From positions 124,603 to 188,602 of the forward strand of contig NW_022985163.1 in the NCBI RefSeq assembly GCF_010093535.1: a DNA stretch of 64,000 bases. Direction: 5' to 3'. The translations under genes and the position numbers were made by a program. Of this stretch, positions 45,771 to 58,275 are shown piece by piece (within the stretch, counting starts at the first letter, position 1; each line of letters begins with the position of its first letter). Under the pieces are notes generated by a model. The model was given only the letters and a program-made list of their open reading frames with translations, searched no databases and was not told the origin of the DNA. Origin of the DNA: Lindgomyces ingoldianus. Lineage: Eukaryota > Ascomycota > Dothideomycetes > Pleosporales > Lindgomycetaceae.

Positions 45771-46742
45771 TCACTGTGAAGGGTGCGCCAAAGCAAGGGG
45801 GAGGACGGGGCTGTCGATGGAAGGAATTCGCTGGAAACAATCAAAGGAACGCAGGTCCGGGGTATTAGGCATGCTGAGGAGAGGAATCGAAGAGTCGCTG
45901 ATTATTAAAAGGGCGTAATCCGAGGTAACAGCCGATGAAAGTGAGAGGCGCAAGGATTGGAGAGTTGGCAGTGTCGGTCATGTCGGGCAATGTGACATGG
46001 AGGAGTAAGGCTGCAGCGATATATTGGTTAGTCAGAGTTTATGCGAGGTGAGGTGAGCGAGACTTACGATGCGCGCAATGTCATCCCTCGGTCCTCAACG
46101 GGACATGTCTATTCTCGGGATTGCAGTGAGACCAGCCAGGGCGAGAGAGAAAAAGAAACCGTGGTCGTGGCGGAGACGGCAGGTCCGATGTTGAGACGTA
46201 GATGGCGACATGTCGCTATCGCCTCTTTGGCGGCGGCGGTGGGGGTTTCGGGGTACCGGTCGTGTCATAGGCTCCGCGTCCCATATTGTTCGATTCCGAG
46301 GCTCTAAGTATCATGTTGACACTGTGGGGGGGAAGGTGGCCTGCTTTATAGTATTAGCGGCGACATGTCACAAAATCCCAAGCGCGCGGGTTCACTCACA
46401 GATTCGGCGATTGGCACCAAGATAGAGCGTCAGCTTGGTGAGCGGCGGTGACGTGCTGTGTGCAAGGACGGGGCCGGAGCAGAACGGAGCAGAACAGAGC
46501 AAAAAAGGCAGCAGGGAGCGGCGTAGTCTGCGAGGTTGCGGCAGTGTGTGCGAGCTCACGCAAATACAATAGTGCTGTGTGGTGTGGGAGGTGGTGTCGT
46601 GTACCAGAGGACTACAGCCGGGTAGGTTGCTGGCTTTATTAAAGAGAGTAGGTGAGGGAGTGAAGGTGAAGGGGTGGGAGCAAAGAGTGAAAGCAAGAAA
46701 GTCCGGCGGCGAGGACCCGTCCCTCATATACACAAGTAACAA
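45771..46742 (-). ncRNA. Candidate spliced minus-strand transcript without clear CDS
   Basis: Two textbook introns lie in order on the minus strand: 46399-46322 (GTGAGT...GCTAATAC...CACAG) and 46067-46011 (GTAAGT...GACTAACC...GCAG). The upstream exon sits in C/T-rich leader-like sequence. No frame crosses both junctions: the middle exon offers only a 31-codon frame with a PPPPPP run. The last exon offers a 38-codon frame, MTDTANSPILAPLTFIGCYL and onward. It may be a non-coding RNA, a long 5' leader with upstream ORFs, or a small-protein gene. Confidence 0.35.
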
Positions 46743-46799
46743 TCAGTTTAGGGGGCTAGCTGCAAAAGCATCGCCTAGGCTCACGGCAAGACAAATGAA

Positions 46800-49700
46800 A
46801 TGAGAGTGCTTTTCAGGAAGCAAAGCGCAGGCTCCATGACGTGCCGACCAACGGGACTTCGGGCTGTTTCATCAACTTCTTCCCTGCGCACTCATTTACA
46901 AGGGGATCTGCGCACCCACACAGGCGGGACTTCGTGTTATCCCTGCAACATCCACCAGAGACGCGCTAGCGCGCAGGTACCTGCAGCCCCCCCCAAGACC
47001 TTGCCGCAAGCCGTCACGCTTAGCCCCGTATCCTCCTAATTCGCCGTCAAACCAACGTCTGCCAGTCTGTTGCCTGCGCACGCCTGCCCACCCTCAGCTT
47101 GGGGATGCTGACCTTCTCCTGATATCGCCTTCGTTGTGCCCTCCGCGCGCGGGTGTGTGGCACAGTCCCGCCCTCTCAGGAAGAAGGATCCCAAGCTGGT
47201 GACTTTGGCCGCTGCTCTACCAGCGCATTTGACGCACGCGCTCGGCTTAGATGAGACCGTGTCAGCGCCGGACCCATTGCCTCTGCCTTACCTTCCAGCG
47301 AACCTACTTGCTTGGGCTCGACGACTAGAGCTGTCCCTTTTTGACTCGCTGGTGCGCCGCCGCCTCCCCGTTGTGGGCGCCAGAAGCCTCACCAGAAGAC
47401 GCCTCCAAGCCGCGGAAGTGTTCCCCGATGGGCCCAGTGGAGCGCAGCGCATGTTACTGCGAACCCAAATCGCTGCCCTCACCCAGGTAGCTGGTACGTT
47501 GGATGGCTGCCCCTAAATCGTCCCAGCTCAGAGGCACGGAGTCAGGACAGCATGAGGCGCGCCTTTGTGCTTGCTTTTGGCGGACTCTATCTCTGCGGAA
47601 TCACGGCGGCAGGATGCATCGTTATGTTTCCTTTTGACTGTAGAAAAAGCTTCGTTCAATGTTGATAGGCTGCTCTTATCCACGTGGGATTCTTCCACGA
47701 CCCCCTCGTATGCTCTCGCTCCCGTGGAGTCGCCCGAAATAGCTGTAGTCCTGGACATGTCTTCCGCTCATCTCGTGTCAACCCTCACGTCTCCAGGCAA
47801 CTCCCGTCCTGTTCGCCATGCTGTGACTCCGTGACTCGACTTGAATGCGCCCGGGATGCCTGCTGCCCATCCTGGAAGAGCGTTGGCTCAGGGCCGGAGC
47901 AAGGGACTAGGCCACTTGTCCAAAGCAGGCTTCGCGTCGGCGCCAAGTCCTTCGCTTGGCTATTTCCTTCTGGAAAGGCTCCAGAAACGTTCTCGTTTGA
48001 TCGGCCTAGGCGCGATATTGACCCGCCACGGAGCCATGTCGCTGAGCCGCAGGAGAATGTCACTATCCCTCCTGGCCTGCGGTCTCAATCGCCACCTTGG
48101 AAGGGCTGAGATGCGACGTCGCAAAGAGTGCTGTGTCATATTACCGTCAGTGACAACCGCGCCCAAATTTGGTCGCTTCGTTCTCGGACATGTCGCATTT
48201 TGCACAAGATCAGTGATCGCTGCAAGCCTTCCGCGCATGCTCCAAGGAAACGGAAGCTGTATGCAGGCGTGCGCGTGGATTCGTTCGCTGTGACTCTGCT
48301 GCAAGTGCTGGGATGCGAGCCTGGAGCCGGTTTCACGCACAGCAACCGCGCTTTGTCGAAATACACCTCAAGAAGCCGAAAAGTCTCTGTCTTGATGACC
48401 ACCACGCTGCCGTCTCCTTTGATGCGCAAGACTCTGACAGCCACCTGCTTTTTGGCGATGATGACATCTTCTCCCCTCTATTGTCCACCGTATAGGTTGC
48501 TTGTTGCGGACCAGCCCACAATTTGCCAGAATGCACGCTCTACGCTGCTGCCAATAAGATAATTGCATTTCTGGGAAGTGAGCTGATTCGCCCGGCCACG
48601 CCTCAATTCCTCGTCCTCCCGCCGGGCGATATTGACAGGGGTTGCGACAGCAGAGTGAGACCGAGACAGGACCTCCGAGCAGGATGAGTGAGAACATCAC
48701 GGGCAATCCATGGTAATAAAACCAGCCTCCCGACTTCCGAGGTCAAAACACGGCGCAGGAAAGCCATGAGCAGTCATTGTACGAAGAATCTGCAAGGCCT
48801 CTGTGGAAGCTCAGAGCAGGTGTCCCGGTCGATCGCACCTTGCGAGTTGCCAAAGTGAGGGAGAATTACCACCCTGACGCATCTTTTGTCGCAAACACTT
48901 CCCAGCAAGCCAGCTGCGTTGCTGCTCTCTTACGACCGCTATTCCTGCGAGATCCTCCAGTGTTGGAATATTCTCCACAAAAAAAAGATTTTTGAAATTG
49001 CGATTGTGAATTTTGGCTGTGGGGAGCACCGGAATGTGGGCACTGGGCGAACGGGTTCGAGCTGGTGGGCATGACGCTACTGCAAGGCCCATCGTCTGTC
49101 CACTCCGGTGGAAGCGAAACAGGGGTGAAGACAAAACAGGATCGATACCTGCAAAGGCAACCCTGCCGACACGTGGAGTCAGGCTGAAGAGCTGCCGTCG
49201 ACTGGGAACTTTGCCGTGGGAAAGGGGGGGGGGGCGAGTCTGTCTAAGAGGCATCGTTTGCTTGCAGCCCGACTGCCCGCCGAAATGCGTGTGCTTGAAC
49301 GCACACGGTGGGAATTTGAATCAGCATTGCCCGTCGCATTCGGGCCGGTCATCTGAAGACACGAGAGCGGCCTAGTTTCCAGAACGCCTCCGGGCGACAG
49401 CCGAAGCTTTAGCCGGTAGACCACCCGTCCGTAACAGGAAAATAAGGATGGATGGGGATGTGTATTTTGCAACGTTCCACGGCAGTCTTGGGTCGACAGT
49501 TTGCGACCTGACTTTCTCGAAGGTCCGTCGTCCTGCTTCGTCATCTAAGTGCCAGTCTGCCGATCTCGCTGGAAGTTGCGTCGAGTTGAATAGATCGCCC
49601 TCGATGACCTCAACTTGATCACTATCCCTGATGATCAGCGAAACATCCACCCCAGCCTCTGCGAGAACACCTCCCCTAGGAGATCTTAATGCCTGCCCGG

Positions 49701-50500
49701 CCTCGGGCAGCACAAATGTTGCGGTCAGTTTGCATGTGTTGCCCGACAAGCGTGCAGCAATCACAACGCTGACCCGAGGGTTTGTCAAGAGCTCAAAATT
49801 GGTCGTCCCACCAGGAAAGTTCTCGTCAGTCCCCGGTAACAGGTACTTTGTCGCGTCTCTGCAACCACTTGATCACTGTCGTGGAATACTGCCAAGCGGC
49901 GGCTTGCTGCGCAATCTTTGGATCTCTCCGATCTGTACCTACCCGCCAGAATGCTTCGGATTTGGGTTGCGAACACCAGTTCCTCGTTTGCGGGGTCGCG
50001 GATACGACACTCGCGTTCGCAAAAATCGACAGACGTTCGACGATTGAAACAGTGATTGTTTTCCCTTGCAAGATATGGACTCGTAGCTACCCATCACGTT
50101 TCACAAAGGGGAGGTGAAGCAAACTCCATGCAGGTGCACCGGACGCGTACGAAACATTCCTGCCGCAAACGTGGTTTTCATGGGAAAGAAATAAAAAGGC
50201 ACCCCTGGGTACTATCCCATTTACTACTACTATTGGATGACGACTGATAATTATAAGATAGCTCACCGTTCATTGCTGCTATCCATGCGCTATCAGGTCT
50301 AGGTTCCTCCAGTGTTCTTGAAAATGAACTATGACACGCCGAATCTATATTGCTGCAACTCTGCAGCAATATGCGGCTTTCCGCCCTTCTCCTATCTCGA
50401 AATAGGAACTCCCTTGCCGTACCCTATCGATCAACTCTCCATGTTTCGTCCCCTGCAGTTTCCAGCAAGGCCGAATCGGACTGATCCTTTCACAATATAA
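46800..50500. other. GC-richer stretch with overlapping frames and gene relics
   Basis: Both strands carry overlapping open frames of 60-150 codons, none clearly dominant. The best coding-like pieces are on the minus strand. One is EDVIIAKKQVAVRVLRIKGD (about 48480-48420), continuing as SVVVIKTETFRLLEVYFDKA. The other is SVDFCERECRIRDPANEELV, which joins across a plausible intron (GTACAG...TTGCAG, about 49950-49863) to RDATKYLLPGTDENFPGG and VSVVIAARLSGNTCKLT. I do not recognise either. A run of 11 G is at about 49224-49234. Confidence 0.35.
49372..50050 (-). pseudogene. Unrecognised spliced coding relic
   Basis: Minus strand. FATQIRSILAG runs into GTACAG; after TTGCAG the frame continues RDATKYLLPGTDENFPGGTT, then VSVVIAARLSGNTCKLTATF, VDVSLIIRDSDQVEVIEGDL and RRTFEKVRSQTVDPRLPWN, stopping at 49372. 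The join gives one continuous sensible frame. Upstream an ATG in this frame is lacking before a stop, so the start is lost or lies in another exon. Function unknown. Confidence 0.4.
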
Positions 50501-53500
50501 TTTTTTTCGCGCATATGCAGCATTTATCTGTTTCTTCGCATCTGCAGCCGCCATTCTCTAGTTGTGTGCCGGCCGCGTTCAAGCTCACGATCCTGTGAAA
50601 CCCGAGTTCCCGGCTCTCGCACAAACTTTTCCTCATCCAAAAACAGCACTCATTATGTAGTGCAGGAGCGGGTTTTCGAATCCTCCCGCCGCCCTACGAA
50701 GATTGATTACCCTCACGTACCATGGTCCGGATGACATGCATTCCTTCACCGATATTTCTTGCGGATATGGATATCTGACTGCATGAGCCCGGATTATCAC
50801 CTCAGCAATAAGCACAGGTTCGATGACCCTCTATGGTCGGGCATGACGAAATGGTAGCGCTAGCTGGCTGCTGACAGGCGGAAGGATCCTTCTTTCCACG
50901 TGGATTCTCATCCCGTTCTCCCGCCCTACCGTCGTTAGCGAAGGCTTGGGGCTGCGCAGAACTCCAGCGTTTTCTGCGGCTGTTTCGAGGCTGTCTCGTG
51001 GCTCGGCGTCGATTTATAAGTGTAGGGCTGAATCCTTGGTTGGGTCCGAGGGGCTGATCCGCCCGCATGTTGCGGCGGGGCGTCTGGACTCTGACATGAG
51101 CTTGCCAGCTATACACAAGGTGGTTGAGCTAATGTGCGAGAAAAAAAGAAAAAAAAAAGGAAAGGGACCCCTCTATAGGTGCTCCCGTCCCAAAATCTTC
51201 TATTGATCCAAATAACTCTAGATTAGAACCTTCTTGCAGCACGACAACTTCAGCCGCAGACCTCAACCTTGCTCCGAGCGAAAAAGAACCAACAAGAAAA
51301 TAACAATCACCAGCTCTACCTCCAAGCGGAAATCCTAGAAGATTGTGCAAGTTCGCAACACGAATTCCGCTAGCGCTGTTTGCACACACTCTAGACCGAC
51401 ATGAATACAGCGGCTCAGTTTTGATTTGTTGGATTAGTTGCGCTTTTTTCTCTTATCGCAGTCTCTCTTATCAAGCCCCTCTCGTTAAGGCCTAAAATGA
51501 CATATTTTTATTCCTGTTATTCTGTACGGCTTTGTCGGCAAGATCATGCAGAAATTGAGCGGACAAGTCTAGGCCTTGGCATTTTTCCGCGCTAGATTTA
51601 GATCACCTTGTCAGTTTCCTGGACATGCAGATGATTATGGTTAACAGAAGCCATTCCTGTGGGTGCTAAACGAAGTTTGTGTCCACTAGTGTCACTGTGC
51701 ATAGACTGCATTTTGTTCGTTTAGGTTTCATGTTCGTGATGATGATCTCGACAATTAAGAGCGCTTGTAGTACATTTAACTCTCGTCTAATATTCCGACT
51801 GTGGTAGTGCGGCAGTGTGGCAGTAAAAATGGAGAGGTCGCGGAATGAGTCGAGTACCGCAAGGAGGCTGCGCATTTTCTGTGCTTATTGATAAATAACA
51901 TGGTTTTAACGGCAATGTGGAAGCTATGGCGGTGAAGCACGACTGGGAAGATACTGTTATGCTTTTACTTAATCGCGGTCCCGGACAAGCCATAATTGTA
52001 CCCTAACATACAACGGAATTCTCTCCAGATATTATTTTCAATTACGGCCGAGCATATTACTTATCTAGACTATTACATCCAACTTATACCTAACCCTCGT
52101 AGGGTTCTCTCTTAGTTAATCTACTTCAGCTTGGGCTCTGATATTTTCAGTCATCCAAGGGAAACGATTGTCCAATATTGGGTAATGACACGTCACTAAG
52201 CAGCATCTTGACACTCAGTGGTCTTATAATCCTCAGACCGCTTAGCCGCTATTAGGCAAGACTCATATTAGTATTGCACTCGACTAGTGGGTGGTCAATA
52301 ATAAGGGCTAACTGGATTACCATATATAGGTTCGTCGCGGAGGTATTCAAGAGGGATGTCCCACTTTGTCCCCGGGTGCCAATATAGTCGATCTTACACG
52401 GGAAGGATTTCGGATTCGTGTAGACGACGACATTTCCTGCGGAATCTTCTATTGTGCCCTAGGCAAAACCGTTTCCGGGGAAATCCGAGCTATAATTAGT
52501 GGCATTGTTCAATAAGTATATAATGAAGTTGAGCGCTCTCATGATTCCAGCTCAGGATTCGATTTTATTTCTCCTGTGCTGTCCAGGGTTGGTATTGAAT
52601 GCTTTGTAGATCCGTTCAGCTGACTTAAGATCTGGTTTACTTACCTACCGGGTCTGTCCACCTCTAAGATCTATGTTTTGAAGGTCAGGGTATCTAGTGA
52701 GTTGTTGTCTCCCAGAATTGTGAACTATAACCACCGCCATTTTAATCTATTATTGCACTACGCGGCATTATTCAAATATTCGATGCTTATCTCAATTTTG
52801 TCCATAATATTTAGTCATAAATTAGATAGAAAGAACGCAAGACTTCTCTTCCTTTTCTTGGTATTATTAGTTCCCCAGTTCGTGGAAGGCTTCCCGATAT
52901 GAAGCCGCGGTGATCAAGGAAAGTTTTGATCAGTGTTCCCGACCGTTAGTACACTTAACCGTACATACGACCCGTACAAGGTGGTTTAAGCCGTACGTAT
53001 GTATAGGGCCTACATTCCGTATACTCTTCCGCATTTGAGGTAGCTGTGCTAATTATTTACGGTAGCTATACAGGTTTTTGGGTCGTTTTTAGGTTCCGGG
53101 TTAGGTTTAGTGGCTGCTAGGGCTAATTTAGGCGTGCAAGGGCTCGTACATAGACATGATGTTTTAATTCCTCTCACAGTCAATAAAGCGCTCATCACAG
53201 GGTGTTGCGCCCTCGCTGGCCTCCTCTAGCCAACCCCCTGCTAAGGAATACCGCGCTGCCTCTTCCAAACGGCTTTAAAAGGCTTAAGCGATATCCTCTA
53301 ACTCATTACCATCTTATTATGGGATTCCTTTACGCCTTCTACGTGGTACCCCGGCCAAAGAACATCTAAATGATGCTTCATTAGACGTGGTGATAGCCTT
53401 TAAGACTAGCAGTAATAACACATTGTGTATTAGCGCTATATCTCACCTAAACCAACTAAGGTACTGCGTGAGCAGAAATCTCAGCTTCTTAGGCACTACA

Positions 53501-54180
53501 AGGTTTCGTTTATGTAGACGTACGGCGCAGGTCTGCGGTGCGTCAAAGAGGATGGCTAGAAGAAGCAATACTAGCCCTGCCGGCTTACCGCCTAGCTAGT
53601 ATTCGAGAGGTAGCGAAACTAGCGTCCACAACGTACAGTACCTCTAGAGTGCTTACAGAATTGACCCTAACGCTAGCTAGCTAGGAACGCACACGACACA
53701 TGACTTCAAACAAAGGCCTATTGGTTAACCTTGCAATCCTCCATAACAATAAGGGCCGGATCACTAAAAGGAGGAGCAAAGTTAACAAGCTTAACGCTAT
53801 TCTTGAGTCCTTGGCAGACGAGAAATACGCCGGAGATGCCATGCTACTATTAAGCGCTTAGAGAGTCATTTCACCTCTTCTACTTCTTCCGCAACGGGTT
53901 AGATCGAATGAAAACAAGCTGTTACCATGTACGATCCATACATCTGCCCCATCTCCTCTGTACAGTAACGTCATATCAATTGCCTACTCCGTGCAGTTAC
54001 CGAACCACCTCAAGAATCGCTCCGTTACTAGCGGTCAGGGACAATAAAACCCCTAGAACTCTTCAGTCAAAGACGGCTGTGGCGGCATCAAGATCGGAAG
54101 CTCCTGCTGCGTTGAGGTTGTTCGTAGACGGAAACGAGGAGCGCTACCATGAAGCCAGCCCACATGGGTCCACTCAAGCT
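50501..54180. other. Gene-poor region becoming AT-rich
   Basis: No intact gene. At 53515-53690 the plus strand has a stop-free frame with LPAYRLASIREVAKLASTTY, reminiscent of the psq-type helix-turn-helix of pogo/Fot1 transposases, followed after a stop by another stop-free stretch to 53858. This could be a transposase relic, but support is weak. Confidence 0.4.
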
Positions 54181-54199
54181 GTCTTCAAACTCAGGGTAA

Positions 54200-55015
54200 T
54201 CTTATCAAATCTTCTACGGCCTTCTTCTTCCCGGTCAAGGATGAAAACTGTGCCAAAATCGCCAAGAAATATGGAACCTTTACAGTGGAACAATTCATCA
54301 AATGGAAACCCGAAGTTGGATCAGATCGCACTAGGGTCTGGGCTGACTCATACAATTGTATTGGTACACCTAGGACTCCTACCACACTACCGACTGCAGC
54401 CTTGATAACAGCGGTCCAAACGGACTCGCCGAAACCATCCCTAGTTCAACACAGTCATATCTTATGGTGTAAGAAGTTATATTTGGCAGTGAAAGGCGGC
54501 ACCTCCGCTCTCAGAATGTGAAAGGTACGGCGTATTTCCATTGAGGGACTTTGTCTCCTGGAATCTGACCATCGGTGCCGACGGCACCAGCCTTTAGGCG
54601 GAGATGTACTATTACGTTACGATCCCGAGAACGCCTTCTCCCCTACTAGAAGGAGCACACTTACAGTAGCCAGGCCTCCAAGAAATGGAATCCAAACCTT
54701 ATCCACCCAACCGGCATGATCTCTGACTGCGATGCCTTCCATCTCCTGAGCGCGGAAGAGGGGTTCCAACCTATCGCAGACAAGAGCGGGATTACACTTA
54801 CACACTTCCTAAATGGAGCACGAAAACAGGTGGTGCTGATTGCGGCGCCTTATGGGTCAAGGGCTGCGTGTGCGTCCGCATCGTTGAACACACCGAAGCC
54901 GAAAACTACAAAGAAACCAACGAGAACGACAAACTAAAGCCTGCAGGGTGTAGCAAAGTATACCCGAAGCATACACAACCAGAATCGATCCGCGCCTTCA
55001 AGAAGTGGTAGTTAC
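54200..55015 (+). pseudogene. Multi-LysM secreted protein pseudogene
   Basis: Three LysM-like repeats in order on the plus strand, in changing frames. Repeat 1 has VKDENCAKIAKKYGTFTVEQ, then FIKWKPEVGSDRTRVWADSY and NCIG (about 54223-54360). Repeat 2 has CKKLYLAVKGGTSA, then KYGVFPLRDFVSWNLTIGAD (about 54465-54580). Repeat 3 has ISDCDAFHLLSAEEGFQPIA and DKSGITLTHF, then TGADCGALW and GCVCVRI (about 54716-54880). Pro/Thr linkers (TPTTLPTAAL) separate repeats, as in fungal LysM proteins, which bind chitin and can dampen host or competitor recognition. Lesions: stop at 54520, several frameshifts, and loss of conserved Cys (SDRT for SDCT, EEGF for EEGC). Confidence 0.85.
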
Positions 55016-55149
55016 CCGCGGCGAAAGAGTTCTGTGCCAATATCGAAAGAAAGTCTCAGATTCACGCCAACAATATCTGTTAAATGGAATAGATTGCGGT
55101 ATGTTATGGAAAGACAGGTACGTTTGTGTTAAAGACAGTTGAATATTTC

Positions 55150-56119
55150 CAGTGTGTCCAACTGTTAGTTACAGAGCCTTTTAGAGGTTGTATAGTACAG
55201 TTATAGAAGAGTTAGCTATTACTAACTAACTATACAAAGAAGATAATGTTAGTGTATAGTTTAAATACAGTAACTAAAGTATTATAAAGTAATTGCGCTA
55301 AAGCTAAAGACTATACCTAATTAGGAAGTTATAATACTCTTTATAAGATCTATAGTTATTAATCTTACTAGTAACAGTAATGTTATGTAACTAGTTCCTC
55401 TATTATTAACGCTAATAGTTAATTTTTTTCTATTATAATAGTTTTTTTAGCTTATAAGAAGCACTGCTTGCACTTACATAAAGTTGCTAGGATTAATAAG
55501 AAATTAAAAGTAATGTTAATTTTAAAAGTAATTTTAACATTATAGTAGGCATTATTTAGGTGCTTCTTAGCCTAGGTATCTTGTATATGCTTTAAAGGAG
55601 TTGCTTCACGCAAGGACAGCTTAGATAGGCTAGGTAAGGTTATGCAGGCCTTCTCTAAGCATTAGAATAAGGCAGCATAATATATCTAGGTAGCAGAACA
55701 GCTAGATAAGGCATGTAAGGATAAGGCTTATAAGAATAAGGCCTGTAAAGATAAGGCCTATAAGGTAGTAACATGCTAAGATAACTGCGTTATTAATTAA
55801 AATAAAAATTAGGACATTATAATAGGCAAAAGAATAAAGTAGATAGCATAGTTACTAAATTTATTAAAAGATTGCTAACAAAACACGCACTAACAGTATT
55901 CTCTGCATTAATCTCTAAACATAAGCTTCCTAGCCCTTAGCAACCTGCCTTTAACTGCCTAAAACTACTAAAAATCCTATATAACTACTGTAAACAGTTA
56001 GTACAGCAGCCTTATGTATAGTACAGTATACTAAGTAGATGCCCTGTACGTACGTACGTGACCAAAATTGGTGTACTGCAGTACTGTACTATTAGGTGTA
56101 CTAACGGTTGGACACACTG
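55150..56119. mobile_element. hAT-type element with 8-bp target duplication
   Basis: 970 bp. The left end CAGTGTGTCCAACTGTTAGT mirrors the right end ACTAACGGTTGGACACACTG (one mismatch). Identical 8-bp direct repeats AATATTTC lie outside at 55142-55149 and 56120-56127. The 8-bp duplication with 5'-CAGTG termini is the hAT signature. The interior is TA-rich and full of stops, with one repeated coding-like patch near 55709-55775. Too short to be autonomous. It lies just beyond the LysM relic. Confidence 0.9.
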
Positions 56120-56127
56120 AATATTTC

Positions 56128-58002
56128 AAGAAGAGAGAGAACCAGACATTTCGCTCAAGCATCCCCGCTGCAAAGTAGCATGTTGTCTACTGTCTGTATT
56201 CTCATCAGCCGTATTAAAATTTGGAGGATAAAGGTTGCATTGCCAGATGATTTCCGTCCCTTTGACTCTTCATATGTTTCTTTCTAGCTTTTGCTTCCTT
56301 GATGGTTGCTTCCATGGAATGCTGCGAGGTCATGAACAAACTTGGTTTTCTGTAAGGAAAATTCTTTGAAAGCTGAGGGGTTAATATAATGCACTTGAGT
56401 AGGTAGCTAGAGGCTGGGTCTTGAGTTTCAGTTTGTTGAATGATGTGAGATTATAGATTAGAGGCTTTTAACGTACAAGCTACTAGAGTTAGCAACAATT
56501 AAGTTAACTTAATAACTTAACTTAATTAACTTAATTAATAGACTTAAATCCCTAGGATTTTAGGTTTACTAGAGGATACAAGATTCTTTAGTGTGCAAGA
56601 GTAGTAAATATAGTATAAGGCAGCTTAGCTTTAAGAGACTTTAGAGTTGTAATAGTTGTCTAACTAAGCTTAGCACTATATATCTAAAATTCCTTATCTT
56701 CTACTACCTACTAACTTACCTGCCTCTACTACCTCTCTTACTCTACTAACGCCCCCTTTTATTAATATAGTGTTGCCTAATTATTTAAAAGGCATAAATA
56801 GTAACTTTATAAAAGTCTAAACCTAGCAGCTTAAAAGCGCAGCCTTATAAATTACTTTTAAAAATAGCTTTACTAATTTAGCTACTAACGCGCTATTAGA
56901 GCTTAACACTAATAAAAGCTCTATAAAAGGCACCCTTTTTACTACTAATATTATTAATAATAATAATAACATATATAAGAGCATTAAATAAACATGTCTA
57001 CTTAATTATTATAAGCTAGTTTACATAGCAAAGCGTAGTTAAAAAAGCTAGGTTTAGTAGTATAAGTATTACCTTTAGCACTATAAGTAATAACACTTAT
57101 ACTAGCTTTACTGCTATTACTACTATTATAAGCACTTTAATAAGTTTTATTAAGCTAATTTATTAACTATGTTAATTACACGCTATCTTGCTAAGTGTAA
57201 GGCTAGCTATAGTGTTAATAAAAATAGCCTAAAAGCTACTTTTTATATTATAACAACTTTCTTCTAGTAATTCTCCCTACTTGCTGTTACAATCTTTACT
57301 TTAGAGGAATAGTGTCCAAAGAACTCTAGGCCTAGGGAGAAGGTTAGAGGATTAGAGAGGAGAGAACTTAGTCTAAACAGGTGTACAGTCTGTTAAGGCG
57401 TAGTTACTAGGACGTAGAGGTGCAGCTAACTGTAGTTTACCCTTTAACAGTAGTATAAAGTGCTTAGGTTAAACAGTTCCTATGTAGGAACAAGAGAGGA
57501 GGTATATATAGTGTAAGATATACTATTAGATTACCTTTTATTAAAAAGTAGTAACACTACTTAGTCTATATAGTAGTAACTAGACTAAACTTTAATTATA
57601 ACTTCTAAGTAAAGTTAGGATTTTAAACTATATACATAGAGTTGCATGCTCTGCATGCTTTGCATGTTTTACATGCTTAAGCCTTTGCAGCGCGCATAGC
57701 ATGCATAGCATGCAAATGTGCCTTACTTTATTAGACAACGCATCTAGCTGCGCATTAGTCTAAAAGCTCTGTTTATTCCTTACCTGTTAAGTTACATAAC
57801 TTGTTAAGTAAGAAGATAGGGAGACTCTATCCTTGTTTATTTAAATAGTAGGGTATAGAGAGTTAGCAGCTTACAGTCTAATTATAAGTTAGAACATGCA
57901 GGCTCCCCTCTTTAACAGCGTTCTTACTGTTCTGTTTACACTGTTGTAAGCGTTAGAGTTCTCTTTTATTTAGTAAGTGCTCTTTTATAAATGCCCTATA
58001 GA
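56128..58002. other. TA-rich RIP-like DNA
   Basis: Almost no stop-free frame. Composition and texture match RIP-ruined transposons. Around 56750-57300 scattered peptides suggest an old retroelement, but none is identifiable. A word series ATGCATGC/TTGCATG occurs at about 57640-57715. Confidence 0.5.
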
Positions 58003-58275
58003 TGTAACAGCACAGGCAAGACAATGGGTCTAAATGCGGTGGGAATCCACTCAGAGGCATATGGGAGTGCGTGGGGACTCAGAACCTGGGAATGCTATTA
58101 ACACCTATAGGCCTTGTACAAAAGGATATTAGAAAACTACTAAGCTAGCTATAGGGGCAAGGTGCAACTAAATACATGAAGGAATAGGGGTACAGTAGGG
58201 GGCAGGGCAGAGTTGGGGCCAGGTCGAGTCAGAGTTGAGCCAGGGTCGGAGCCGATACAGAGAACCTTTGGATAT
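58003..58275 (+). repeat. LTR-like repeat, plus orientation (3'-truncated)
   Basis: Starts TGTAACAGCACAGGCAAGAC. It matches, inverted, the repeat at 62147-62507: GGTCTAAATGC, GGAATGCTATTAACAC, AAAACTACTAAGCTAGCTAT, CAAGGTGCAACTAAATACAT and GGGTCGGAGCCGATACAG are shared. It is truncated before the GTTACA end that the other copy keeps. Confidence 0.75.
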
